64,000 nt of DNA from Malachius bipustulatus (Eukaryota; Arthropoda; Insecta; Coleoptera; Melyridae): contig OU342633.1 of assembly GCA_910589415.1 (NCBI GenBank), positions 17,956,858-18,020,857 on the forward strand, in the 5' to 3' direction. Each line of letters opens with the position of its first letter. The stretch's first letter is position 1. Below the pieces are notes generated by a model that worked only from the letters and a program-made list of their open reading frames with translations, did not search any database and was not told where the DNA came from. A program made the position numbers and the translations under genes. Shown piece by piece: positions 1 to 11,078 of the stretch.

Positions 1-1500
1 ACGTATTACCCTATCATTAATTAAGATGAATGAGCTTAGTTGATGATATTATGTAACTGCGAGTAGGTATACGTACGTAAACAAAACATTTTGTTATAAA
101 TTCAAACCAATTTTCATTGAAACATATACCAAAGGGTTAGTGTTAGCAGCACGCAAGCATACACGACTTGATTACCCAGACTAAAAACCAGAGGGTAAAC
201 AATCCCAATCACTTTTCCCTCCCTGGTAATAAAGACACCACGAGTGGGAAACAATGATCGGGAAGAGTTAGGCCGTTATCTGTCCTGTTGCAGGTCGCCG
301 CGACGCGAGGCGACGCCCGCCGTCGGACACGAGCCGGCACCCGGCCACCCTAAAACTCAATTAACAAGTCATCTTACCAAATGAAAAGTGATTGATTGTG
401 ACTCCGCACAGAGTGACTGCAATCAAGGAAACAATCCGCCCGGTTATTAAAAGTAACGATTGAGATGGAAATTGACTACGAGTGGTCCGCAGAGATAAAC
501 ACCGACGGCCCGGAAATGGACCTGACATGTTGCCACATTGGCAAAAGTTACATGTAGGCTTTAAGTTTGGCAAAGACTCAAACCAATGGCGAAGATATCA
601 TTGAATTATTTTTTATTTTCTCTGCAAAATCCTAGATAGGTACAGTTAGTTAATTAAATTGCAGATAAATTTTCACCTCAACCTACCTTTTAATCTAAAT
701 ATATTTTGTACCTGTTATTAGTGAGGTAGATCACAGCGTGAAAAACATCCAAAAACGACACTCGTGCTTTTGAGTTTTTTTTTTCACTTGTGGGCCACTC
801 TTGTTATGTGGCCGACTTGGCGCAAGTTTCGGAGGTGTGGAGGAGGATACCAGGTATAAAAACCGGGAAAAAATTTTTTGGCCTCTAGGTTTGCTGAGAG
901 TCGTCCGATCAAAAAAAATTCAGGTAAAAAAGCCAAGATCTCACGAGAGCGCATAACCTGGTGTGGCGCAATCGCAAAACCGTTCAATACCGAGACATCG
1001 CTATTTTGGTTCTTTTTTTTTTTGCAAAACGGGAGTCACCAGGAGTATAACAGTTGGAGTTGGAGGCATAATTCAGGGGGAGGCAAAGAGTTTACAGAGG
1101 CGAAAAAATTCACTCCTGTAAATTCATGTTTCCGAAGGGTTTCGGCCAATTTTGTGCTGATCGATGTAGGTATTAGGGACTAATAGGGGATGGAAAGGAA
1201 ACCTAAGACACACGGAATCGGACATAGCTCCCGCAGTTTTTGCCGCACATTAATTTTTCTCATTACCGATCTTGAATCGCCTAAAGTGTTTGAATTTTTT
1301 TTTCAAAACTAAACAAGTGGTGGAAAAAACAAAAAAAAAATAGAAAAAAATTGTTAGATTTCTTATAATGAAGGAGGTGGAGTTCTAGTCTAGTGAACGG
1401 CTCGAGCGCAAGTGTACTGAGACGCTGAACTACACATAGCCCGACAGTCCGGACACTGACCGGTCCCTAAAGCTATGGTTGACCCAATGCACTTACTAGA
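1..1500. other. Mostly single-copy DNA with GC-rich block
   Basis: No gene is supported here. About 180 to 560 is noticeably richer in G+C and CpG than the surroundings and shows no inverted repeat or transposon coding remnant, so it could be conserved non-coding DNA. The rest is AT-rich with poly-T and poly-A runs. Short open frames at 361-573, 784-987 and 878-1183 have no recognisable domain or composition. Confidence 0.4.
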
Positions 1501-1550
1501 GAAATGTCATTGTTTATTCGCAGATGGAACAATTATTATTTTGTGTTTTG

Positions 1551-1637
1551 TTATTCAATGAATGAAATATCTTCTGGACTAGAAGAAATTATTATTCAAT
1601 CAAATGTGTCTGCATAAAATCTGTTAGGTACCTCAAA
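1551..1637 (-). repeat. Dispersed repeat, copy 1
   Basis: Read on the minus strand, this segment closely matches 42332-42414 and again 42449-42511 on the plus strand. All three share a block around TTGATTGAATAATAATTTCT followed by AGATATTTCATT. The similarity continues into the flank (AAAACACAAA followed by an AATTG-containing stretch, near 1510-1545 and 42552-42580). It is probably part of a larger dispersed element of unknown class. Confidence 0.6.
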
Positions 1638-1744
1638 ATTCTAAAAAAGTGGGGAAAATCGTACTTGGTGGAGCGGCATATGAGTTTTTTTAGAATTATT
1701 TAGAATTCTAGTATAAAAGCTACTTTGCCGCACTAATGAGCAAC

Positions 1745-2575
1745 CCTGTATATGTCACAGTAATCTTTTGTTTGTTATTCTGATGTCAAATTTGTCCTTT
1801 TTCACCACTGATTTTACTACCAATAGCTCAACCGGACTTTAAATTAATTAATTTTCGTTGATACAGTCCTTTTATTTTGTTTTTTTCTTTATTCAATTGC
1901 TTTTCCTAGTTTGTCAAATGATTTTCTTATTTTCAAATAACTAGTCATTGATTTATCAATCAATTTCCTTTTGTCAAATCAGTTTCACTTTATGTCAATT
2001 GCTTTTCCTATTTACGTGCAGTGACAGTCTTATGAACATTGAAAAAGCATTTGATAAGGGAATCTAATTTTACAAAAGAGGAATTTGAATTGAAAAATCA
2101 CACTGATGTTCGATTAATAGGAAAATATTTGACAAGTTTGGAAAGACGACAAAAAATAAGCGAAAACCAAAAGAGAAAGACTGTAATAATTAATTAATTA
2201 TTCTATGCCATGTTTGTGTGTATATTTCATTCCAGATGTCTTTACAATATAGTTGACTATGATATATTTTCTTAAAGTTGTAGGTAAAACCTGGAGAGCC
2301 GATTTGAGCTAAAAAACTTCAAATAATTTCCACATTGCTCATTATGCAATTAAGAATAATTTTCATTATACCTACCTATAATACAGAAAATAAATTATTT
2401 TTGAAGTAGGTACCTATGAAACCAATTAATTCAATGTGTGGCTTTGATTGCTGTGGTTTAGTAAAAAATATCACATTGCTATCCTTCCATTGTAAAGTTT
2501 CATTGTAAAGGAATATATTTGGTCCCGGTTTCTTGAATTCTGAAGTTGTCGAAACTACGAATTTACAGAGCAATC
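1745..2575. other. AT-rich DNA, no gene seen
   Basis: AT-rich sequence with homopolymer runs and no coding remnant that I can recognise. It may include the upstream part of the tyrosine recombinase remnant that follows, but no motif shows that. Confidence 0.3.
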
Positions 2576-2591
2576 TTCAGAAAACTGTTTA

Positions 2592-3238
2592 GCAAATATC
2601 TTACAAGACTGGGCGTATAATATGCGCAAAAAGGACGGAACGGAATATAGCGAAGCAGTTGTAAAGCTTATGTGGAATCTGCAGTTATTGCAGAAAAAAT
2701 AATTGGATGAATACAAAAGGAGCATAAATTAATTTGAAGGTGCAGTTTTTGAAATAGCAAGACGAGAAAAAGATACCAAACGAGTGGCTTGTTCCTAATA
2801 TAAGCCGTGAACACCTATGCCCAGTCAGATTGTTCAATAAAATGTCATAAAGAGGTTCCAATATAACTTCTAGGTATATGGTTTAAAAAAAAAATTGGTG
2901 AAAATGAACTGAGAAAGGGGACATGTCTTGGAGCTGAGAAAATTGGGCTGGATATAAAACGGAAGAAAATTACCAACCATTCAAATCGATCATCAACCGT
3001 AAGCAGCCTGTCTAATGCCGGCGCAAATTTACAAGAAATCATTAAGGTAACAGGTCATACTGCAACAAACTCTTTAGAACCCTATTTAAAACTGAACGAA
3101 GAGCATTATGCCAAGATTATTTCTCAATTAAGAATAAATCCTGCCGATCCAGCATCAGTTTCAAATACACCTGTGTCATCAGAAAATAAATCTAATGTTA
3201 CTTATAACAACTGTACGTTTAATTTTTACAATAAATAG
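2592..3238 (+). pseudogene. Crypton-like tyrosine recombinase remnant
   Basis: Decayed coding sequence of a tyrosine recombinase, probably the integrase of a Crypton-type DNA transposon or one of its domesticated relatives (DUF3504-type). Three blocks are seen in shifting frames. An N-terminal block reads ILQDWAYNMRKKDGTEYSE near 2598-2660. A middle block, FEGAVFEIARREKDTKR, lies near 2735-2780. The catalytic C-terminus at about 2970-3238 shows the arginine in TNHSNRSS, the histidine in VTGHT and the tyrosine in LEPYLK, in the order and spacing of the family's H-x-x-R, H and Y residues, then ends in NNCTFNFYNK and a stop. Much of the central catalytic domain, including the first arginine region, is missing or scrambled, and stops interrupt the frame between the blocks. 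No terminal inverted repeat was seen, as expected for Cryptons. The family call is from remembered motif patterns, not a search. Confidence 0.6.
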
Positions 3239-3292
3239 TAAGTATATGTATTACTGCCAACAGCCTAATTTTATTCGCTGTATAATCTAATG

Positions 3293-3467
3293 AATACAAC
3301 ACGTGAAATCGTGATTATTTGAAAATCACAGCGATTGAGCGATTGCCACTCGGACATGTTGTCATATAATTACCCTCGTCCTACGGACTCGGGTAATTAA
3401 TGCCTTGACAACATGTCTCGTGGCAACCGACGTGATTTTCGGTAATCACGATTTCACTCGTTGTATT
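3293..3467. repeat. Hairpin element, core type A
   Basis: Long imperfect palindrome. The outer arms AATACAAC and GTTGTATT, then GTGAAATCGTGATTA and its complement, then ACATGTTGTCA and its complement, fold to a centre at 3371-3395 with CTCGTCCTACGGACTCG. The centre resembles those of the hairpins at 42051-42171 and 47988-48124. No coding capacity. Confidence 0.8.
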
Positions 3468-3492
3468 ATTATTATACATAATAATTGATAAA

Positions 3493-3788
3493 TATAAAGA
3501 CAAAACCAGTCCTATGTATATGATAATGATTCCTAGTGTTTCAATGGTCGATGAGGCATGTTGCTATGAAATGAAGGTGGTTGCTACCGACGCGTTTAAA
3601 AATCTCCATATTAGAATCAAAAATATTGCAATGCAATACGAAATCAAACAGACTTCTATCTCCGTTATTATGCTTTTCTGAAAAAGATTTTCTGAGAAAA
3701 AACAACTTATTTTGCGATTCTCTATCGCCCCCTAAAATGACACAAGGTAAAAAATAAAACGCCGTATATAAAGACAAAACCAGTCCTA
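3493..3788. repeat. Foldback-arm fragment between 22-bp direct repeats
   Basis: A 22-bp sequence starting TATAAAGACAAAACCAG is found at 3493-3514 and identically at 3767-3788. Between them, about 3650-3765 matches one arm of the foldback at 54850-55465 (shared TTATTTTGCGATTCTCTA and CCTAAAATGACAC). The direct repeats are longer than a normal target duplication for such elements. The duplicated ends could reflect a repair event or a tandem duplication. Confidence 0.6.
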
Positions 3789-3799
3789 CGCTGTGCACC

Positions 3800-5900
3800 T
3801 TCTCTTCCATCACCTATTAACGATCCTGATGAATGAATCCTCGTTTGTATCCAGGAGCTATCCCGATTTGTTGGTTGCTCTTTTATTTGGATCTGGAATC
3901 AGACAAAGATCAGCTTCCATGTCACGTGATGATTTTTTTACAGCAACACTTTGATGAAAATTTAACAACAAACCATAAAAAACGTTTCATGTTATTTATC
4001 GGGATATTGTTTATAGAAGGCTTAATTTTCAACAAAAATGGTATTTTGGACTATTTCGGCAGGTTGCTCCATTTTGACACAAAAGAGATTTATGTGGAGA
4101 TACCTGAATTTTTCTAAATGTTTCAATTGTTCAATTCTTCAATAATTATTTATGATATATTAAAAATGCTACAAATCGGAGGTCCTCAAAATGGAATATG
4201 TACATCATAAAGGGACTTTCATTTATCGATTGGCTTGAGTCGATTCCAGGTTTAAATTATTCGGAACTTCACTGTCAAGTTTACTGCCCGATTCCACAGT
4301 TTATAAAATTCATACGATTAATTTTAATTATTAGCTTCTGAAGATGTTGCAAAAAAAAAAACTTTCGGAAGCATATTTTTTGTCCTCAAGTCTGGCAACA
4401 GCGGAGTAGGATTTGCCCTTACTTTACAACGTAATCGCCAGTTTCTATTTCTACCCTCTATGTTCACAATTAATCAAAAGAGAATTGGCAGAATGCGTTT
4501 TAATTATGAGGAAAAAGAAATTGAATCAGCTTAGTTGCAGAATAATCCTTGAGCTTTGATAAAGCTTTTTATTTAATTAATAATACCTACCTAGTAATAA
4601 ATAAAAGTCGATTGTACACTTTTATTTATTTTCGTGCTAGCCTTTTAAATACGTATTTTTGCATAATTTTATTTTAATTCAATTTATTGAACAAAACAAA
4701 CACATTCTCATCTCATAAATATCCAAAACAGAATAATATTATTAATGGTAACATCGAAATGGCATTAATGTTGAAAATGCCGAGCTTTTTTAAATCCAAT
4801 CCTATACCTATCCTATAGGTCTCAAATATTATTTAAATAGCATCTGTTATAAGTAAAACTTAGCTGAAACAATATTATGTGATAAGCTGATGAAATCGGG
4901 AAATTTTAATCACAAGCGAAAAGCAGGATCAAAGGCTCGGTTTCATCAAAATTGTTTATTATTTTAAAAGAAATAAATTGACAAAACATTGGTCTATGAG
5001 AAAATAATATCAAGGATATATAAATTAACTAAAATAAAATTAGATGAATCAAAAAGTTCGTTTCTGATGTTGCAGTGAATGTCAGCTACAAATAGACATT
5101 ATTTAAAGTTAAGCAAACACATCATTATTAAAATATGAAGATTAATTATTGAGGGTCTTTAACCTGTCGTAACTAAAAAAGTTATAGCTCTGCTAATTAT
5201 TATTGCTATAAATTCAACCAACAAAATATAATGTAGGGTTGCGGATATTTAAAATTTTTCATTTAATATAATTTTTAAATATCGATCGATAGGAATGATT
5301 TTTGCTTCGATTTGGTACCATTTCCATTTGACGTTGAAGTGGTAAGCAGCAATTCTATAAAAAGAAACATTATATTCTTACCTCATTGTAAGCTTATAAC
5401 ACCCCATATACAGGCTGTTTCACAATTGAATGTCAATATTGAAGGTGGCTAATCTGATATGTGTATGGTTAATCTGATATGTATTTATTTTATTTATTTT
5501 AATTTATTTTTTATTTAATAATTTATTTTTTTTACCAAAATAATCAAGGTGACATTAACCGGAACGGCATTGGTTAAAACTAACAACTCTCTTTGTCATA
5601 TTATAGTTTCGGAGTTACTTTCTAATTACTAAAAAAAAAAAGTTTGTTAAAAAATTCTTGATCGAGATATACAGGTGGTTAAGTTAAGGAGTCAACTTTC
5701 TCATTCTTGTTTATTTTTCAGAACGCTGCTAATCATTACACCGCCTGTATCAACGGAATCAAGCTATTAATAGTGCTTAATTATCTGGTATTGTCAACGC
5801 AAACATTTAATTTTTTCATCAAAATTATGTAAAAATGCATCTGGCAATGATGCCTTTACAACTGGGACTCTGGGACTTTTTTTTAAAACAATTTTAGAAT
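3800..5900. other. AT-rich DNA, no gene seen
   Basis: AT-rich sequence. The frame at 3833-4117 (94 residues) has no recognisable family. A short duplication containing GGTTAATCTGATATGT lies near 5440-5480. The sequence upstream of 5917 probably contains the 5' end of the transposon that follows, but I could not match it to a terminal repeat on the other side. Confidence 0.3.
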
Positions 5901-5916
5901 TATTATGTAACTGTCA

Positions 5917-6987
5917 GTGTCAAATAAAGAGAATAAAAGTTTGATTGCTAAAACAAAAAGATATGTATTGTATTCTAACAGAGATTATTTTGATATGTTG
6001 CTATTGCTATTCCGTGGAAATGCCACTGGAGCTACTAGAGCTTACACTAATAGATTTCCAGACAGGTTGCATCCCGAAGCGAACGTTATAACGAGGTTGG
6101 AGCAACGTGCGCGAGAAACTGGATCTCTAACTCATACAGGCGGTGCAGACCGTGGTCGTCCACCAAATGTGGTAACACCTCGGGTTGAAGCTTTAATTCT
6201 AGAGGCAGTTGAAGAGGAGCACACACCAAACAAAAGAAGCATAGTAGATGAATTGAGGTTGTCGCATAGTTCCGTAATCCAATTTCTTGTGGGTGGAGAG
6301 TTTCATCCTTACCATTACACAAAGTGCAATCCCTTTTGCCTCAAGATTTTGGTATGCGTGTGAATTTCTGCAACTGGCTGCTAAAAAGAGTAACAGAAAA
6401 TAATAATTTCATTTCCTGTATCATGTGGACGGACGAGGCGAACTTCACAAGAAATGGATTGTTTAATCAACACAATGCTCATTATTATGCCCATTAAAAC
6501 CCTCATTCAGCTATTGAACGTGATAATCAGCATCGCTTTAGTGTGAACGTGTGGGCGGGAATCTTTGGGGAAATTTATTGAATAGTCTAGTTTAGGGAAT
6601 AGTATTGAATGAACATCTGGATGATATTCCACTCGCTGCAGTTCGCAATATGTGGATACAATTAGATGGTGCTCCAGCCCATTTTGCGGCTCCTGTAAGA
6701 GTGTGGCTAGACATGGAGTATCGGGAAAGGTGGATAGGTCGTATGGACCAGTAAATTGGCTGCCATGATCTCCAGACCCAACCCCGTTAGACTTTTTTCT
6801 CTGGGGTCATATAAAATCAATTGTGCACAGAACTCCCACACAAAATCAACAAGACCTGATTGATCGAATTCGAAACGCTGCTGAAACCGTCACTTCCCAG
6901 ATGCTGCAACGTGGTCGTGCAAATATTGTATATCGAGCGCAAATCTGTTTAAAAGCGCAGGGACAGAATTTTGAGCAAATACTTTAG
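5917..6987 (+). pseudogene. Broken Tc1/mariner-type transposase
   Basis: Remnant of a cut-and-paste transposase of the insect IS630/Tc1/mariner kind (DUF4817-type helix-turn-helix N-terminus plus DDE domain). The N-terminal frame 5917-6363 carries the DNA-binding part, with RFPDRLHPEANVITRLEQR, an RETGS motif, GRPP and RSIVDELRLSHSSV. The DDE part follows in other frames. WTDEANFTRNGLFNQHNAH contains the first aspartate, FSVNVWAGI follows, then QLDGAPAHF with the second aspartate, and SPDPTPLDFFLWGHIKS with the third acidic region. It ends AQGQNFEQIL and a stop at 6987. It is broken by a frameshift near 6310, a stop replacing an expected tryptophan near 6495, and others after 6570. The whole length is close to that expected, so this is an old full-length copy decayed by point changes and small indels. 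Confidence 0.85.
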
Positions 6988-7012
6988 TTTGTTTTTAAGG
7001 TTTTTTAGAGTT

Positions 7013-7406
7013 AAATTGTAGAATCTTATAAGGGGTTGATAAGAGATGATGCACCCTTAAAATTATACAGAATTTTTTAACCCGTTGGCCGATTGAAGAA
7101 ATTAGAACTATTTTATAAGGAATTTGATTCTCAAACTTATATTTCTCTTGTTATTTCTCAAAAAACTAAAAAAGATCATCGAAAACTCAAAACTTGTCTT
7201 TTAAATTAAATGCGCAACTTGAAGATTAGGAAGAAAAGTTGAAAACGACAAAGTTTTTTTGAAAAAATGACAAGACAAAAAAAATTTGAGAATTATATTC
7301 TCCATAAAAAAAGTAAAAACTTCTTAAATCGGTAAACGGGTTAACAAACTCTGTAGCATGTTAATGGTGCATCATCTCTTATGAATCCTTTAAAATACTA
7401 CAATTA
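7013..7406. mobile_element. Hairpin MITE next to transposase
   Basis: Long inverted repeat. The left arm from 7013 contains AAGAGATGATGCACC and TTAACCCGTT; its complement runs back from 7406. Further in, CCGATTGAAGAA pairs with TTCTTAAATCGG. The arms are about 150 bp with a short AT-rich loop. The left arm begins only about 25 bp past the transposase stop codon, but the arm sequence was not found upstream of the transposase, so it is probably a separate insertion. Confidence 0.75.
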
Positions 7407-7409
7407 TTT

Positions 7410-8220
7410 CACTTTAATTACTGTCAATGAATGCTCTTCGTACCAAGTTAGGTACCAAATTTGGTTTTTCGGTTTTTCCAAGGACAAGTATTACTGAGAT
7501 ATTGATTTTTTTTATTTGAAACCCATATTTGAATGCCTATAGCTTCTCAGAGGTGCAACTTAGTATAGAGATAAGTTGCGTTAAATCGACATATTTTCGT
7601 TTTCCCTAAATGCCCCGACTCTGTGTCGGTTCTTTTGCGTTCATACTGTATAATTTTTTTCCTCCTCTCTGTTGCTTCCAATACTCATTATATTTATATT
7701 TATCATATTTATCATTTATTGTGAAATATTTTAATGATCTTGAGAAAATTAAGCGTAAAATAATCAAAGTTTTTCTTGTTACTCAAACAAAATAATCTTT
7801 ATTTTTCTTCTCTTACTGCTTCAAAATGCGTTTATCCTAGGCCAAACTAGTTCGTCCGATAAGGATAAACTCAGTGGTGGCGATAAGGTTCCCGAAGCCC
7901 CGCGGCACGGGGGGGCCACAGCTGCAGTAAAAAAATTTATGGGAACGTTCAGAAATGTTTATATTTTCTTCACACGGATAAGCTTGTTTACCGTTCAATA
8001 ATTTTGTTCATTGTCACAATGAAAATATTGTTTATAAAAATTGATGAACGTGTTCACTGCCCTAATGAATTAACACATTCGTTTCACTGACAACGAGTTC
8101 ATTTTGGTGATTAACATTATACATGAACGAATGTAAATTTATTCTTCAATACAATAAATGCGAATACTTTTTAACGACGACCTTAGAATTGTTTAACGAA
8201 CGACCATTCCTAACATTTTA
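7410..8220. other. No gene seen
   Basis: AT-rich, with one short GC-rich patch at about 7885-7920 (CCCCGCGGCACGGGGGGGCC). The frame at 7610-7795 is not recognisable. Confidence 0.3.
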
Positions 8221-8226
8221 TTTTAT

Positions 8227-8760
8227 ATGAATAAACAAATTCATTGCCTTCATACCACTAACAAAAGGAAATTGAAGGACATAGGACCACTAGAACTTCG
8301 GGACAGGAGCGTACTAATATCGAGAAAGGTGAAGTATCTTGAGGTAATCTTGGACTCAAAACTCTCTTGGAACCAACAGACAGTCAGAATGAAGAAAAGA
8401 TCTGATATCACATTCATGATGTTCAGACGAATTTAGGGTAAAACATGGGGACTAAAACCACATATGGTGCACTGGGCGTACACCAGAGTGTTTAGATTAA
8501 TGTTGATATATACATCTTTGATATGGTGGACAAAGATGTAACAAATTACCGAGAGGCAAGAATGGCACGCCTAAGGCTGCAAGAAGAACCAAGCGGCAAG
8601 TATGAGGAACTTGGACATAACAAAATAAAAAGCAATATGGCAGTGGACGTGCTAAATGCAAACACAGACCACATGACTCCAAAATTCAAATTCCAAAAGA
8701 ATCATGGATCAGAAGGAAAGGAATGAATCAAAGGACTGCAATAACAGACTGCTCGGAACA
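8227..8760 (+). pseudogene. LINE reverse transcriptase C-terminal fragment
   Basis: Piece of the second open reading frame of a non-LTR retrotransposon of the R1/Jockey group. The frame from 8227 holds the thumb-region motif VKYLEVILDSKLSWN, matching the family's V-K-Y-L-G-V-x-L-D-S-K-L-x-W pattern. A second block in another frame (about 8447-8530) reads WGLKPHMVHWAYTRVFR and ends LIWW, the usual sequence before the RNase H region. A third block near 8640-8700 (DHMTPKFKFQKN) resembles the sequence that follows. Catalytic RT motifs and most of RNase H are absent. Stops and frameshifts separate the blocks. Confidence 0.75.
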
Positions 8761-9109
8761 ACATTCTTCGATTACGGTCATGGACCACGATGGTTAACCT
8801 AACCGAGATCTGCTATATTCAGAGCTATAATAAACTGAACCCAAAGAGAACAACAGATAGGTATACAGGGTGCTCGGTTTATCTGGAGACGTGAGAATAT
8901 ATCCAAAACTATGTATCGGATCAAAACAAGTCTCATGAAAGTTGTTCGTCTGGAAGGGATACATCCAATGATACTAAACTTGGGGTGGGATATCTCGACA
9001 TGGCCTTCAGGTTTTTCAATTGGGAGATGCTACTTCCCAAGGATCGCGAAAAGCCTCGAGACCTCAAAGTGACTAAATCGAAGCCAAACTCAAACAAGTA
9101 CAACAACGA

Positions 9110-9812
9110 CACAAATTGATGACTCATCAGAAAATGACAATTTTTTCGTTCCAACTGTGATGCATATAACTTCTGCATAATGCAGATAGACATACAGAGT
9201 ATTAAATAGAAAACACTTGCCTTAGAAACTCTTCTATGCAAAAAAACACCGCACATTGGGATGAAAAGTCATTGGAGTCACTCCATATGGGCAAATACAA
9301 GGTCGTTAGCGCCTCTATTATATCAAAAAATTTGGCAGGAGGAGGAACCTGTATGGTGTCTTATCTGATTTTGATGTAATGGTGATTGAGTGTTCGGATC
9401 TTTGTGTAGAAAAAGTACTAGAAATGAGCTGTACAAAATTTTTATGTAATATAGGGCATAATTCAGTAGTATGTGCAGTATATCGAGACTGTGAGCGAGA
9501 TTTCGGAGAGATCCCGGGATCTATAGTTTTGTGCTGTGCGGACGTGCGGTGACGTGAATGTGAACATACTCGACACATATCAGATTGAAATGTAAGTACT
9601 TTTTAAGCCTTTTGAAGGAGTACAGTTGGGCTCCCTTGGTGAGAGTCCCTACTAGAATCATTATAAACGCACGAACTTGCTTGGACAACCTTTATACAAA
9701 CCTCGGAACTCTTGGCCATAGTATAAGAGTGGAGGACACATTCCTGTCTGACCACACATATCAAATATTACATGTCAATGTGAGCTTGAAACCCCAGGAG
9801 GAGAAGACATAA
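9110..9812 (+). pseudogene. LINE endonuclease-domain fragment
   Basis: Remnant of the apurinic-like endonuclease at the start of a non-LTR retrotransposon ORF2. The best-preserved part, 9585-9812, reads VRVPTRIIINARTCLDNLYT and then LSDHTYQILHVNV. It matches the end of the domain, where S-D-H is part of the active site. Upstream, 9318-9580 shows VLEMSCTKF and SVVCAVYRD in another frame, and 9180-9320 may hold the domain start. It lies downstream of the RT fragment at 8227 on the same strand, whereas an intact ORF2 has the endonuclease first. The two pieces are therefore different copies or the result of rearrangement. Confidence 0.7.
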
Positions 9813-11070
9813 CCTCCTTCCCCATAGAAGAAGAGATGTGAAACCAGGTATAATGGGGACGAATTCGATTTGCCCTTTTCAAGGCTGGCGTTTTCCCTAT
9901 GTTTATAATTTATCTCTATTTAATTATTTTTGAAATAAAAGTGGACTGGATTGAGGGAATATTTTACCATATTTTAAGGAAATAGATTGTATCATTCGAC
10001 TTCATTTATGAAACAGTACGTTGCTTCAGAGGGAAGTGTTAAAAATACTGAACAATTTGTCTCGTTCTTATTTTCTATGTCATCGGTTTTTACACGTGTA
10101 TCTGCAGTAAGCAAGGTTTCATTAATTAGTCCCTGGTAACTAAAATAGTGGCGCTAGGTTTTTTCTTGCCAGTTAATAAAAAGCCGGAATAATTAAGGGA
10201 CATTTGTCAGGCGTTTCCTGCGTCCATGGACGACGTCTCGGGACCGTTGCAGAGCCTCCTTTGATGCCTGTTAGGAGATGATGAACGAGGCCGCGCCGTC
10301 GACGCGTCGCGACATCCGTTCGCTCTAATAAGCTCCACTGTTGATTCTAAATATTTCTTTTGTGGAATCAAAATATTTAGTCGCTACATTTGTTGTTTTA
10401 GTGGACCGTATCAAAGAGGCCCGCCTTTTCACTCCTTCATTTCACCAGGACAAGAGCCTCTCGACGTATTTATTAAAACCTGTCATCTATTTATAAAGTT
10501 CATCTCTTCGGCAAAAGGAGTCAACGCTATGGATTTATTCTTGCTCGGGTCGTCTTAAATGTGTCACTAGGCTTTACTATGTGTGTTATTTCGGGATACC
10601 AAATGATGGACCGGGTGTTTAGTTATTTATTGAAAAAGTAGGGAATTGATTAATTATTAATGGGATAATTAATATTAAGTTTCACTCTTTATTCTACAAT
10701 AAAAAATAAAATATCTATCTGCAGGGTCTTTTGTTTACGCCTCCCCAAGTTATATATCAGAGTATCCGGTGGCCATCCCGTCCCGGTGACTTGTAAACTT
10801 CGATCGTTTATAACATTTGTTATGATTTTTTTCAACAAAAACACAAATTGAATGAAACAAATTAATTCAATCCTATGTTGTGATATGCCACTGAATTCGT
10901 CATTTTAAGTACTTTCGAATGAAGTGGCAACATGACTTTGTAATTTAAAAAAAAATTAAATACCAATCTATTCAGGATCTTCCGAATTATCTGCACCCTC
11001 AATACAACTTTATGGTGTTCGACCCCACAAATGTAATCATCCCATTTTTGGTTTTTAAAATTACCTCCCA
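9813..11070. other. Low-copy DNA with GC-rich block
   Basis: No gene. About 10180-10480 is GC- and CpG-richer and free of visible inverted repeats, a candidate for conserved non-coding DNA. The rest is AT-rich. Confidence 0.35.
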
Positions 11071-11078
11071 GTTAATTG

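Noticed and set aside
3833..4117. 94-residue open frame as a gene
   Set aside because: AT-rich composition, no motif, no splice context; length is expected by chance in this DNA.
8867..8900. TACAGGGTGCTCGG as the end of a foldback
   Set aside because: No matching inverted end found within several kilobases.
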